This document shows, piece by piece, positions 55,690-64,000 of a DNA stretch of 64,000 nt; positions within the stretch are counted from its first letter, which is position 1, and each line of letters opens with the position of its first letter. A program made the translations under genes and the position numbers. Origin of the DNA: Pictodentalium vernedei. Lineage: Eukaryota; Mollusca; Scaphopoda; Dentaliida; Dentaliidae. The notes under the pieces were generated by a model. The model was not told the origin of the DNA, ran no database searches, and worked only from the letters and a program-made list of their open reading frames with translations. The stretch covers positions 166,737,453 to 166,801,452 of the forward strand of contig CM062290.1 in assembly GCA_031216915.1 (NCBI GenBank), written 5' to 3'.

Positions 55690-55827
55690 ATGAAATGAGT
55701 GTTTTTCTCATATAATATTTATGAAACTCGTCCGAATTTTCCGTTTGGCCTCGCCAGAGGCTCGCCCAAACGGAAAATTCTTAGACTCATTTCATAAATA
55801 TTATAGGAGAAAAACACTCATTCCATG
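55690..55827. repeat. Long hairpin (about 63-bp arms)
   Basis: ATGAAATGAGTGTTTTTCTC, ATAATATTTATGAAA and GAATTTTCCGTTTGG pair with their inverses on the right; tip CCTCGCCAGAGGCTCGC. Small bulges near CTCGTCC. Confidence 0.9.
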
Positions 55828-56260
55828 TCCTCTGTTTCTCAATAGCCGTGGCTGTTGGATTAAACTAGTACTGACTCTCCCACTTAACTATTGAGCGTTC
55901 ATTATGTTGTGTACTAACCGATCACCGAATTTTCTGTCACGCATTTTTGTGCAAACAGGTTTGAAAGGGTTAAATTATCTATAGCCCCGTTCTCCAGTTC
56001 AAACATATGTTGAGTAAGCTGTAGTAGATCACATGTCCAGTGCAATCTATTTCAAAAACAAAACCGTCCTTGCACTTCTGACTTTGGGTTGAACAAAACT
56101 TTTTGTCCGCTTTCAAAATCTGTGATCAAGGGAATGCTGCTTTTGAGCTTCAGTTTTTCAAAGACTAATTTCATTCGGAGAGGGGTAGGGGCAACCCATC
56201 TCGAGCTCAACCCGGAATATTACAAGTGGCACATTGCTTTGCTTTCCAATATTACCACCA
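55828..56260. other. No gene recognised
   Basis: A 101-codon frame (56089-56394) runs into the next TIR element and has no motif. Confidence 0.4.
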
Positions 56261-56262
56261 TA

Positions 56263-56763
56263 CACTGCAAAAAATATAGGTTCTCTTTAGAACCAAAACT
56301 GGTTCTAATCTTGTCCCTGAGATGGAACCAGTTCTGTTTAAACAGTATTTATTTCAAATCAAATAAATTTATAAAGATTAACATTAAATATTAACAGAAT
56401 TAAACATAAATTGAAGGGGTTTCAGCCGTAAGTTTAGAGCTTATACGAGGTTGTCTCAAATCATTATTAAGCAAAGGAGATATGAACAGTTGGCATATCG
56501 AACCAGTTTTGGTTCTGTATAGAACCAATATACCAGGTATTTATATTGGCTTTGTTTCAAAATGTTTGGCGACTGCGTTGAATAAGCTCCAAGTTTACTG
56601 CTGAATCTACTTCAGTTCATGTATTATTCTGTTAAAAGTGAATGCTAATCTTGGTAAATTTATTTGATTTGAAATAAATACTGTTTAAACTAAACTGGTT
56701 CCATCACAGGGACAAGATTAGAACCAGTTTTGGTTCTAAAGAGAACCTATATTTTTTGCAGTG
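56263..56763. mobile_element. TA-flanked element with long (about 125-bp) TIRs
   Basis: Left TIR 56263-56385 and right TIR 56640-56763 are about 95% identical, starting CACTGCAAAAAATATAGG. TA on both sides (56261-56262, 56764-56765). Within each TIR a sub-palindrome AGAACCAAAACTGGTTCT occurs, and a related AACCAGTTTTGGTT motif lies in the middle. Tc1/mariner-type foldback MITE, 501 bp, no ORF. Confidence 0.88.
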
Positions 56764-56765
56764 TA

Positions 56766-57254
56766 GTTCTATTCTTTCCCTCCTGACCTTACGTGATTTC
56801 GCCTATTCTGTTGTTTGAACAAAACGTTTGGTTCATTTGTCTACAACATGAATTAAGAGGTTAAATGAGCGGATATCAAAAGCAGAACACTAATTTTGTC
56901 GCTTCCCCAGACTAGATGGATCTGTGAAACTACTAACGACAGTTAGGTACAGTTCTAATATCGTTTGATGTGTGAACGACTTGAATTTGATCATTGCAAT
57001 AAATTATGAAAAGAGTATTGTTCAAATAGAATGAAATGTTAATATGCTTTGGACATATGCATGTAAACGATCACGTGATGGTTCGTTTCAAGACAACAAG
57101 CAAATTGTGCCTTTTTCAATATATACTTTATGGGTTTCGTCAAGAAAGAAGAGTTGAGTATTTTCTATAGTTTTGTTTTGAATTTTGTTCGACTTTTCTT
57201 CTTTTGTGTTGTGTTGTGTTTGTTTGTTTGTCTTTGTATTTTCTCTCCATCCTT
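56766..57254. other. No gene recognised
   Basis: T/G-rich patch near 57160-57240; nothing else. Confidence 0.4.
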
Positions 57255-57441
57255 TTAACCCTTTACCAATGCACAGGATCTCAAAATTTATTATTTTAAT
57301 TATTGTTTTTTATTAAATTTTTCAAAACTTGCAACAAACCCATATCATGTGACCCCCGCATTAGAACGAACGAACTCGTTCCAATGCTTAATTTGAAAAT
57401 GAAGCTGGCGAATGCGGGCAGATCGTTAGATAAAGAGTTAA
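57255..57441 (+). mobile_element. Palindromic MITE, family B, lacking most of one arm
   Basis: TTAACCCTTTACCAATGCAC, CCCATATCATGTGACCCC, GAACGAACGAACTCGTTCCAA, then directly CTTAATTTGAAAATGAAGC and the right end GATCGTTAGATAAAGAGTTAA. The right-hand CACATGATATGG arm is missing immediately after the centre. Confidence 0.82.
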
Positions 57442-58241
57442 CCTTGCTTGATGGGATTCTCGGTACCTCGAAGGCTGGATCATATTCTTTTTTTTCCACT
57501 TTGTGGTTTGATATATATTCATCTGAATTAACTCTCAACCCGCTGAATATTTTCAGGATATTTTTCATCAAATCTAGTCATGGCTGCTATGAAGCATTCA
57601 ATTTGCAGGAGGGAAATATGATTAAATGTGCCCAAATTACACTTATTTCAATGACAAGAAAAACCCTGTGCAGGGCAGAAATATCCACCAGCACCAACCA
57701 AAACAGAAAAAAAACTTTTTTTCAAAGCGTTCGATCTACCAGAGACATCCATCGGGGTACAGACACAAGAATATAAAACTCACGAACGATAAAACGAACG
57801 AAATTTTAGAAGAAAAATGCCTACAAAAAAAGGGTCTGACTGAAAAGATGAGGTATCGAAACCAGAAAGAGAAAATCGTAGCAAAAAAACAAAACAACGT
57901 AACTGATGAAATATGCTTCTGAATAAACTGTGAAAAGGTCTGAATATACCCTAACTCCTTCTTGGGCATAACGTTATTGCAACATGCCCTTCACAAACTC
58001 TCACGTATTACTCGAAGTTCTGTAAAGTCCCAGAGATCTGGGTTTGCGTAGCTGTTTTACACGTAAGTAGAGCAGAGATGCGTTATATTTGATAGCTTTA
58101 ATATGTGACGGACGTTGGTTTACTGAGTGCACTATTTTAAATGGTAGAAAGATATCAATTCAGTAATTAGGTGCCAGTAAGTATAAGTAGGGATTAGAAT
58201 CAATAGATAATTATTGTCACATACAGGTTGTTACATAAAAG
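57442..58241. other. No gene recognised
   Basis: A 157-codon frame (57303-57776) begins inside the MITE and overlaps a 98-codon frame; neither has a motif. Confidence 0.35.
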
Positions 58242-58462
58242 ATTTTCTTTACACAAAACGACCAGCGAACGAGACTTGCAAACAAATGTCTTGAATTACA
58301 ACAAATTTCCATTCAGTTTTGCTGCAAAGCATAGCATATGACATTTCCTTGGAACGAGCTTGTTCCAATGAGAGGCCCTAAGCGATGTGTTTGAGGCAAA
58401 AATTGGCGAGTTTTATGAATAGTTCTGGACTATTATGGACGTTACGTTCGGGAAAAGGTTAA
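58242..58462 (+). mobile_element. Palindromic MITE, family A, decayed
   Basis: GAGACTTGCAAACAAATGTC, TGCAAAGCATAGCATATGAC, CCTTGGAACGAGCTTGTTCC, GATGTGTTTGAGGCAAAAAT, GTTACGTTCGGGAAAAGGTTAA appear in family A order; the left terminus is lost. Confidence 0.78.
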
Positions 58463-58613
58463 ACATAGTGATGGCGACATTTACTTCATCTAAATAAATT
58501 AAAGATTTTCATGATCTCTCTGGATAACACTCGTTCTGGTGAAATCAGGTTTTGAATTGAAAAGACTTGAAAGTGTCAAGCGATCCAACATTATGCATAC
58601 CGTGTTGAATGGA

Positions 58614-58869
58614 TTAACCCTTTACCTAACCTGAAAAACAGACGAAACTTGCAAACAAAATTATTTAATAACTAGTTTTTTTCATTTTTTTTCTCAAAAA
58701 CATAGGTTATGAAACCTCTTTGGAACGAGCTCGTCGAGCTTGTTCCAATGAGGGGGTCATAACCTACGTTTTTTAGACAAAAAAAAAAAGAAAAAATAAT
58801 GAAAATTAATGGGCGATTTTTGTGAATAGCGCTGTCCGGTTTTGGCCGTTACGTTGGGTAAAGGGTTAA
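58614..58869 (+). mobile_element. Palindromic MITE, family A
   Basis: TTAACCCTTTACCTAACCTG to GTTGGGTAAAGGGTTAA, 256 bp with TTAA at both ends. Centre CTTTGGAACGAGCTCGTCGA-GCTTGTTCCAATG. Nearly complete; sits 59 bp from the next MITE. Confidence 0.93.
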
Positions 58870-59158
58870 TACTTCATATGTTTCTTTAATTTCATGTGCT
58901 CTGAATAGCATAAAGTAGAAGTCTGAGGTTAACCCTTTGAACCTGAGCGACCTCTTTTCCGGCCCAGGAACAGAATGTTTTATTGCACGCCTGTTCTTTG
59001 AAATCTCCATCAAAACAGCAACCCTAAACCACGCGGAAAAAATATGCGGAACGAAAATCGTTGACGGACTGTTTTTAAATAGAAGCGAAATTTCACTGGA
59101 AGTTTCTACAAATCCTGTAACGCAATTGCAATTTGAATCCCTAGCGATAGCTAAAAGT

Positions 59159-59226
59159 CGTCCCCTGAGTTCCAAAGTGTTCTATGTTCCAGTTGGCACA
59201 TAGAACACATTGGAATACAGGGGACG
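59159..59226. repeat. Hairpin, 29-bp arms
   Basis: CGTCCCCTG..TTCCAA.GTGTTCTATGT pairs with ACATAGAACAC.TTGGAA..CAGGGGACG; loop TCCAGTTGGC. Confidence 0.92.
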
Positions 59227-59727
59227 AAATAGTAACACGGGTTCCCCTCGCAAATTTCGTTGACGATAAAATGTGTTCTTTTTGTTGATAATTGTAAAAT
59301 GAATTGCTGAATTTTCGTCTAGTAATTTTTAATATTTGTTTTCAAAATTTTGGAAATATAATCACAATACACATCAGACTTGGCTGCCAAAATGGCATTG
59401 GCTGCTAAAACGGCATTGGCCATTCTTTGTTGAATATATTCTGGAAATTCGCTTTGCGATTTCAAAACCATCTAGTGCTCTTGATGTAGTTTGTTGCTAT
59501 TGCTAACAACAGCTGTCCTTGCACGCTTTTTCAGGGTGTTTTTTATCAAGAAACTGCACTTTGTACCTCTGGATTTTAATGCTAAAGGCAGGGGTTGTGG
59601 TTACACTCACCTCAAGATCAAGAATTACATATGTTGTGTAGCAAATTAATTTTTGTTTGATTTACATTATATTTTATAATTTCTTGTATTTTCAATATGT
59701 TGTTTTTACAGACGTGAAGGCGTGTAA

Positions 59728-59892
59728 TAAACACAAAACGACACTCGTGAATGAATTGATTAATCGATATGGAACTCGTGCCATCGCGGAAGGATAAAAC
59801 TCGAGGCCTGGGGCCTCTCCTTTTATCTTTCCTCGCTGGCACTCGTGCCATATCGATTAACCCATTCACACGCGCGTGTCGTTCTGTGTTTA
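59728..59892. repeat. Long hairpin (about 80-bp arms) at the end of the insert
   Basis: TAAACACA.AACGACAC and GTGTCGTT.TGTGTTTA are the outer ends; then TGAATG..TTAATCGATATGG, ACTCGTGCCA, GGAAGGATAAAA and GAGGCC, each with an inverse. It ends exactly where the family C sequence resumes. Confidence 0.9.
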
Positions 59893-60067
59893 AGTATGAT
59901 AGCTGCTAAGTGAATGTGTAGGGTAGACCAATCAATACTTTCAACGTGCATCCCTAAGGCTACACATTGAAAATATTAATTGTTTTATCCCCAGATAATG
60001 AATATGGATCCTTCCAATTGCTGCCATTTAACTGGTATGGAAGATATCACCAGGCAATAAAGGGTTG

Positions 60068-60235
60068 AAGAGTCAATTCGATCGTCGATCTTCTCAAGTA
60101 ATCGACAAATAACGCTTCCTGGCCAGACATTTATGAAAATATGCGTTAATATTTTACAATATTGATTCTGTTCATCGTTTCGATGGAAACTGACAAAGTG
60201 AACAACTTTTCATCCATCTCTTTCTCCATTTTCAG
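60068..60235. promoter_or_regulatory. Intron 3' end with splice acceptor for the next gene
   Basis: CATCTCTTTCTCCATTTTCAG ends at 60235: a pyrimidine tract and AG that would splice onto the exon carrying the 60282 start codon. Confidence 0.55.
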
Positions 60236-60281
60236 TGTGTAGCTAAAGTGCTGGTAGGGTATGATTTGAAAACCAGTCGAA

Positions 60282-60926
60282 ATGGATGGGGATAGGTTTG
60301 AGGGACATGTGCGACCGAAGAGGTCACTCCCTCCACGGAATCAAAAGAAGAACGGATTGCGTAAGCCGGATGCTAGAACAGAGGATATGATACGTTTTGT
60401 TCGGGAACTTCAGAATCAGCGTCAACCGGCTGTGTTTAAAATACAGAAGAAAGCCGTTTTACCTGCGATTGGCGAAAAAAATGCTCTTGAACCACTTTTC
60501 TCAGACGGAACAGCGCCAATACCTGGTATCAAGTGTTATGATGATTACAGTGATTCCGAAGAAGACTTGGCCGCTAATATTCACATATTCGAACATAAAT
60601 CTGTTCGCAAAGCATATCGGGACAGTGGATTGAATTCAGTGTCAATGAACTTTTTACCTCGAGAAAAAAGTATTTACAAAGACAAACAAAATTTGGGTGG
60701 TTCTTTGAATGGATTGCCCCTACGAAAAGGTCGACACAGACGACAAAATAAACAATTACCTCCTTTGTGTTCTAATGAAATAATAGATCGGCCATCAGCG
60801 CCCTCTCCTTCCGAGAGAGATTTTCTTCCATGTCGACCAGCAGCCCCATTTCCATCCCACACACCACCACTTCCGGATGAATCAACTGATGATGAAAGTC
60901 CAATAGATTATATCGACACTTTTTAG
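60282..60926 (+). CDS. Unknown 214-residue protein, single coding exon
   Basis: The start ATG has a TGA in the same frame upstream, and the likely splice acceptor at 60235 leaves a short 5' UTR (60236-60281), so the whole coding region is in one exon. The protein is hydrophilic and probably mostly disordered: a basic N-terminus (PKRSLPPRNQKKNGLRKP), a helical stretch MIRFVRELQNQRQPAVFKIQ (about 37-56), an acidic patch DDYSDSEEDLAAN (about 86-98), a basic GRHRRQNKQLPP (about 149-160), and a Pro-rich, acidic tail with SHTPPLPDESTDDES and final IDYIDTF. No domain, signal peptide or membrane segment. The even composition, strong start and poly(A) signal argue for a real host gene of unknown role. 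Confidence 0.72.
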   Translation: MDGDRFEGHVRPKRSLPPRNQKKNGLRKPDARTEDMIRFVRELQNQRQPAVFKIQKKAVLPAIGEKNALEPLFSDGTAPIPGIKCYDDYSDSEEDLAANIHIFEHKSVRKAYRDSGLNSVSMNFLPREKSIYKDKQNLGGSLNGLPLRKGRHRRQNKQLPPLCSNEIIDRPSAPSPSERDFLPCRPAAPFPSHTPPLPDESTDDESPIDYIDTF

Positions 60927-61148
60927 TTATCTTTCTCAAAGACAAACATCAAACTACTTCATTTTTGTAAGTTGACTCATGTCCGTTGGGCTGGATTTAG
61001 TCATTTTCATCATCGGCTACGTTCATTCGGTCATTGTGAGAAAAACCTGACATTGCCAATTCCAAAGACACCCTTTGAGAACAAAACTATGTAAAATATA
61101 AAATGTTACTTCCGAACTGAAGGCAGCAAACAGTCTTATAAGGCAGCT

Positions 61149-61154
61149 AATAAA
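61149..61154 (+). terminator. Candidate polyadenylation signal AATAAA
   Basis: First AATAAA after the 60926 stop, giving a 3' UTR of about 240 bases. Confidence 0.45.
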
Positions 61155-61499
61155 GAAAGACTGAAAAGCGCTCATATCAATAAAAATAACTTCCAAACTG
61201 AAAATGTTTTCATGCAAAATAAGAAATGGCGTGTACAGAGCGATCAAGAAATAACCCAGGGGCGTAGAAAACATTTCGAAGTTGGATGGGCACGATCATA
61301 GAAGGGAATCCACGTACTAAAATGTATCACTATGGACATAACAAGGCTATATTTGGAACTAACGCGCGTCTATATTGAGAAAAATTACACATTTTTAACT
61401 CCATATTTATCAAATCTCCCCACCGTGACGAAACACTATTTCGGCCCGGTGGGTAAATTTGTTGAATATGAAGCAAAAATGAGCATTTTCTCCTCTACT
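61155..61499. other. No gene recognised
   Basis: Nothing supported. Confidence 0.4.
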
Positions 61500-61717
61500 T
61501 TAACCCTTTACCCAACGAATCGACGCATCCGCCCGCGTAATGAGCAAATTCAGCAATTGAAAAAATATTATTTTTCAAAATATTTCAACAAAACCATATC
61601 ATGTGACCTCTCGTTGGAACGATGATAGGGATTTGTTGAAATTATTTTTGAAAATTTTTAAAAGATTATATTTAAAATAATAAATTTTGATATCATCAGC
61701 GTTGGGTAAAGGGTTAA
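61500..61717 (-). mobile_element. Palindromic MITE, family B, centre deleted
   Basis: TTAACCCTTTACCCAACGAA with the GC-rich end GACGCATCCGCCCGCGTAAT at the left, CAACAAAACCATATCATGTG, then CTCGTTGGAACGATGATAGG where the second arm should start, and the rest to GTTGGGTAAAGGGTTAA. About 30 bp just after the centre are missing. Confidence 0.87.
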
Positions 61718-61838
61718 AGGGCGTGGAAGAGATCAATCATACAAGGGAATCTTTGACACAGTGAAGGGCCTGTTGGCCGTCTTTTTGCTAATTACCAATA
61801 AAATTACAACGAAGGCAAATCAAAAGTGACTGCCTTTG

Positions 61839-61876
<38 letters not shown>

Positions 61877-62735
61877 GCGTGAAATGTGCTCCCCGCCGGT
61901 TCCTACATCTAGCCCAGTCAATATCCTCACCAACTCCAAATAGGCTCACGGAAAAATAATAGCACAGCACAACGTATACCTGAGAGCTTTATTTTGGTCT
62001 AATTTATGTACAGCGGCGAACACCGGCTCACAACATTGCAGCTTTTGAAAGGTAGAGGTGGTGGTATTTAGTAGTTGTTGGTCTACCACCTTGTTCTTGG
62101 TCTTCCAAGTTGCGCTTAAGGGTGTTTCTTAATTTCCAGGGCGTCTCGCACAAATTGCAATTATATATCAACAACGCATTGAGTTTAATTGGCCTAACAT
62201 GTCACCCGAATGACTGATGCAGCACCGCAAACACAGTACAATACAAACGTAAACAAGCGCCGACATGCGTGTTGGTTTGCTTTATAAAGTATTCAAAGAC
62301 AAATGCGTTAAATATCTTTCAAGTAAAAATGTGTATTGGATCAAAAAGTTGACTGCAAATTTAACTGACTGCGAGTGTGAAGCAAGATTTGTCTTGTCTC
62401 ACACTATGAGCGTAACTGGTGGTGATGCGAAGTGATTAAAACATTGAAACTGTGTATTGGCACAAAACTACGAAGATAATAGTTAGAAATACTAATACCA
62501 AGTTAACGACTGAAAAATACTTCACCCCAAAAAGCTGACCGATTAGTTCTTATTTTAAGATTACTCTGACTGAAATTACTGTTCGACATAATTCATTCGG
62601 TGTTTATTCGCGTCTTTGCCGCCATGCATCGCCCATGGCGCATTGCAAGTAAGGTCTATAGTCAAGCAATAGATATAAATGGAGTAGGCCTCGAGCTTCG
62701 ACGACATGTACTTACAGATGTCATCAGGTGTAAGC
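61718..62735. other. No gene; (TC)n microsatellite
   Basis: (TC)n at 61841-61873. Nothing else recognised. Confidence 0.5.
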
Positions 62736-62779
62736 AATCTGTGTCGACAGTGTCGTACACGACACTATCGACACAGATT
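62736..62779. repeat. Hairpin, about 21-bp arms
   Basis: AATCTGTGTCGACAGTGTCG pairs with CGACACTATCGACACAGATT with one mismatch. Confidence 0.92.
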
Positions 62780-63340
62780 ACTTTTCTCTTGCAAACTCAA
62801 TCATTCTCAAACTCAAAGCAGTTATCTCCCTTCATATGACACTCTTGGTAACTGCCGAAGGTTGATCAATCTGCAAGAATCCTGCAGATTATGAGTCGTG
62901 CTCTATGGGTGTTGTATTGGTTCTTGAATTTACTTGAAGCACATTTAGATAGCTCTGAATTAGTTACCCAAGAAAGAATTTTCAAAAGTACTTCTTTAGC
63001 CAGTAAGAAATTGAATAAAATAAAATAAATATAGTTCGTGTATGAATTACCTCGTGATCACGAGCTATTTGTAAATAAACAAAAGCACGTGCCATTTCTT
63101 CCATAAACAACATGGAGTTTGTCTAGACATTAAAATGTTGTGTACACAGTTTAAATTCAGACTTTGCGTAAAAGGAAAGCAAATGGATGCTTTGGGATAG
63201 GGGTAAAGTGATGGGCGTGGTGTATTTGTCAGTGTTCTAGTAAGATATGGAAAAGTACGATATGCTCTATTCTTCGTACTCTACATATATTAGAAGTCGA
63301 GTTCAAAATGCACAGTTCCCGTTGTATCGTAGCTGGGGAC
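62780..63340. other. No gene recognised
   Basis: Short palindrome CTCGTGATCACGAG at 63051-63064; nothing else. Confidence 0.4.
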
Positions 63341-63349
63341 GCCGTAAAT

Positions 63350-63704
63350 ATTTATTAATTTATTTATTTGTGTTTAAGGTCACATATTTCTGCACAATGA
63401 CTAATCATGGCCACAACAGTTTTACGGGTGGAGGATGCCGGAGTACTCGGAGAGAACTACCGAGCAAACGGCGAGCAACTGTCAGCTCCTCAACATACTA
63501 ACTCCACACAAGCAGGGTTAGCATCGGTTGAAGACAGGTTCACCATCGATGTGCAGTACGCCTTAATACACAACGTCACCGTGCCCCCACATTGGCAGTG
63601 GGGTGAAGTGTCGTGCCCAAGGATACAACGCGGTTACCGCAGGTGGGATTCGAACCCAGGACCTCTCGGCTTGTAGTCTGCACCTCTACCTACTGAGCCA
63701 CAGC
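63350..63704 (-). mobile_element. SINE family S1 with target duplication
   Basis: Reverse orientation: tail ATTTATTAATTTATTTATTT, body GGGTGGAGGATGCCGGAGTA, GGTTGAAGACAGG, B box GGGATTCGAACCC and head TACTGAGCCACAGCGC. Flanked by GCCGTAAAT at 63341-63349 and 63705-63713, a perfect 9-bp duplication. One of the youngest-looking S1 copies. Confidence 0.93.
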
Positions 63705-63713
63705 GCCGTAAAT

Positions 63714-64000
63714 CTAAATTCAGATATAAATAGTTCGGTAACTTGCGGCAGTGATCTACTGAGGCATATGCAGGGAGATAACTACACTTACAGTTTGGTA
63801 GACCCTGAGCCACGTGTTTCGAAAATCGTGGCGCCACGCTACAGATGAAACAAAGACCTTTGTTTGACTAATTTATTGGACAATGTGGTATAGAAGACAT
63901 TGAACTGAATGCATTTTTTTTCGAAAAAACTGACACACGGTAAAAACATGAACAATTATCAAAAAAAGAAACCACATATTCGTACCTAAGTCCACTAAAA
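63714..64000. other. No gene recognised
   Basis: Nothing supported to the window end. Confidence 0.4.

Larger units (their letters stand above)
58929..60067 (-). mobile_element. Palindromic MITE, family C, with about 900 bp inserted
   Basis: Left end TTAACCCTTTGAACCTGAGC..GGCCCAGGAACAGAA (58929-58977). The element resumes at about 59893 with GATAGCTGCTAAGTGAATGT, TAGACCAATCAATACTTTCA and runs to AAAGGGTTGAA (60067). The join matches the order in uninterrupted copies. The insert (about 58978-59892) holds two hairpins and no gene; an 88-codon frame at 58937-59203 is spurious. Confidence 0.72.

Noticed and set aside
57303-57922. Plus ORFs of 157 and 98 codons
   Set aside because: First begins inside a MITE; both are low-complexity Lys/Asn/Gln-rich chance frames.
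58937-59203. 88-codon plus ORF
   Set aside because: Begins in the end of a family C MITE and runs into a hairpin.

Overview
This is a gene-poor stretch of animal nuclear DNA, most likely from a marine invertebrate (possibly a mollusc or another lophotrochozoan; the sequence alone cannot settle this). Evidence for this: spliced-gene signals (GT donor, pyrimidine-tract/AG acceptors, AATAAA), CR1/L2-like non-LTR retrotransposons, tRNA-headed SINEs, Tc1 and hAT elements, swarms of palindromic TTAA-flanked MITEs, and many long poly-G/poly-C runs. I found no prokaryotic gene, CRISPR array, rRNA or intact tRNA.

Host genes are few. A convincing first coding exon of trans-3-hydroxy-L-proline dehydratase (L3HYPDH; minus, 13652-14120) ends at a good splice donor, but no further exon was found down to position 1. 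A 214-codon gene of unknown function lies at 60282-60926 (plus), behind a splice acceptor and followed by AATAAA. Two weaker candidates are a 165-codon ORF at 19723-20220 and a possible terminal exon at 48776-48933.

Mobile DNA fills most of the rest. Non-LTR retrotransposons: an almost intact RT with one in-frame TGA (3-1577, 3' tail to about 2302); a decayed near-complete relative (about 2685-6498); a 3' tail fragment (11940-12130); a different RT family (about 22480-25198); and on the minus strand an RT element (30197-31262) apparently inserted in other retroelement-like sequence (29620-30196 and 31263-31730). There is a dead Tc1 element (49043-50625), two hAT-type elements with 8-bp target duplications (32112-32657; 42798-43354), TA-flanked MITEs (53428-53557; 56263-56763) and at least nine copies or fragments of one SINE family, plus a second SINE.

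The dominant feature is about 28 copies of three palindromic families here called A, B and C. All start TTAACCCTTT and end AAAGGGTTAA, as expected for piggyBac-type MITEs with TTAA target duplications. A and B share a central GAACGAGCTCGTTC-like palindrome; C has a separate palindromic centre. No piggyBac transposase is present.

The most interesting pattern is structural. Many A/B copies are broken exactly at or near the palindrome centre: a tandem duplication starting at the centre (16841-17609), insertions at the centre (36411-36816, about 33313-33501), an inverted copy of neighbouring DNA at the centre (37284-38048), a C/A chimera (40099-40411) and centre deletions (57255-57441, 61500-61717). 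In addition about 20 unrelated near-perfect hairpins (arms 15-80 bp, very short loops) are scattered through the window, some at the ends of larger inserts. Together these suggest a genome in which palindromes are repeatedly made, broken and repaired.
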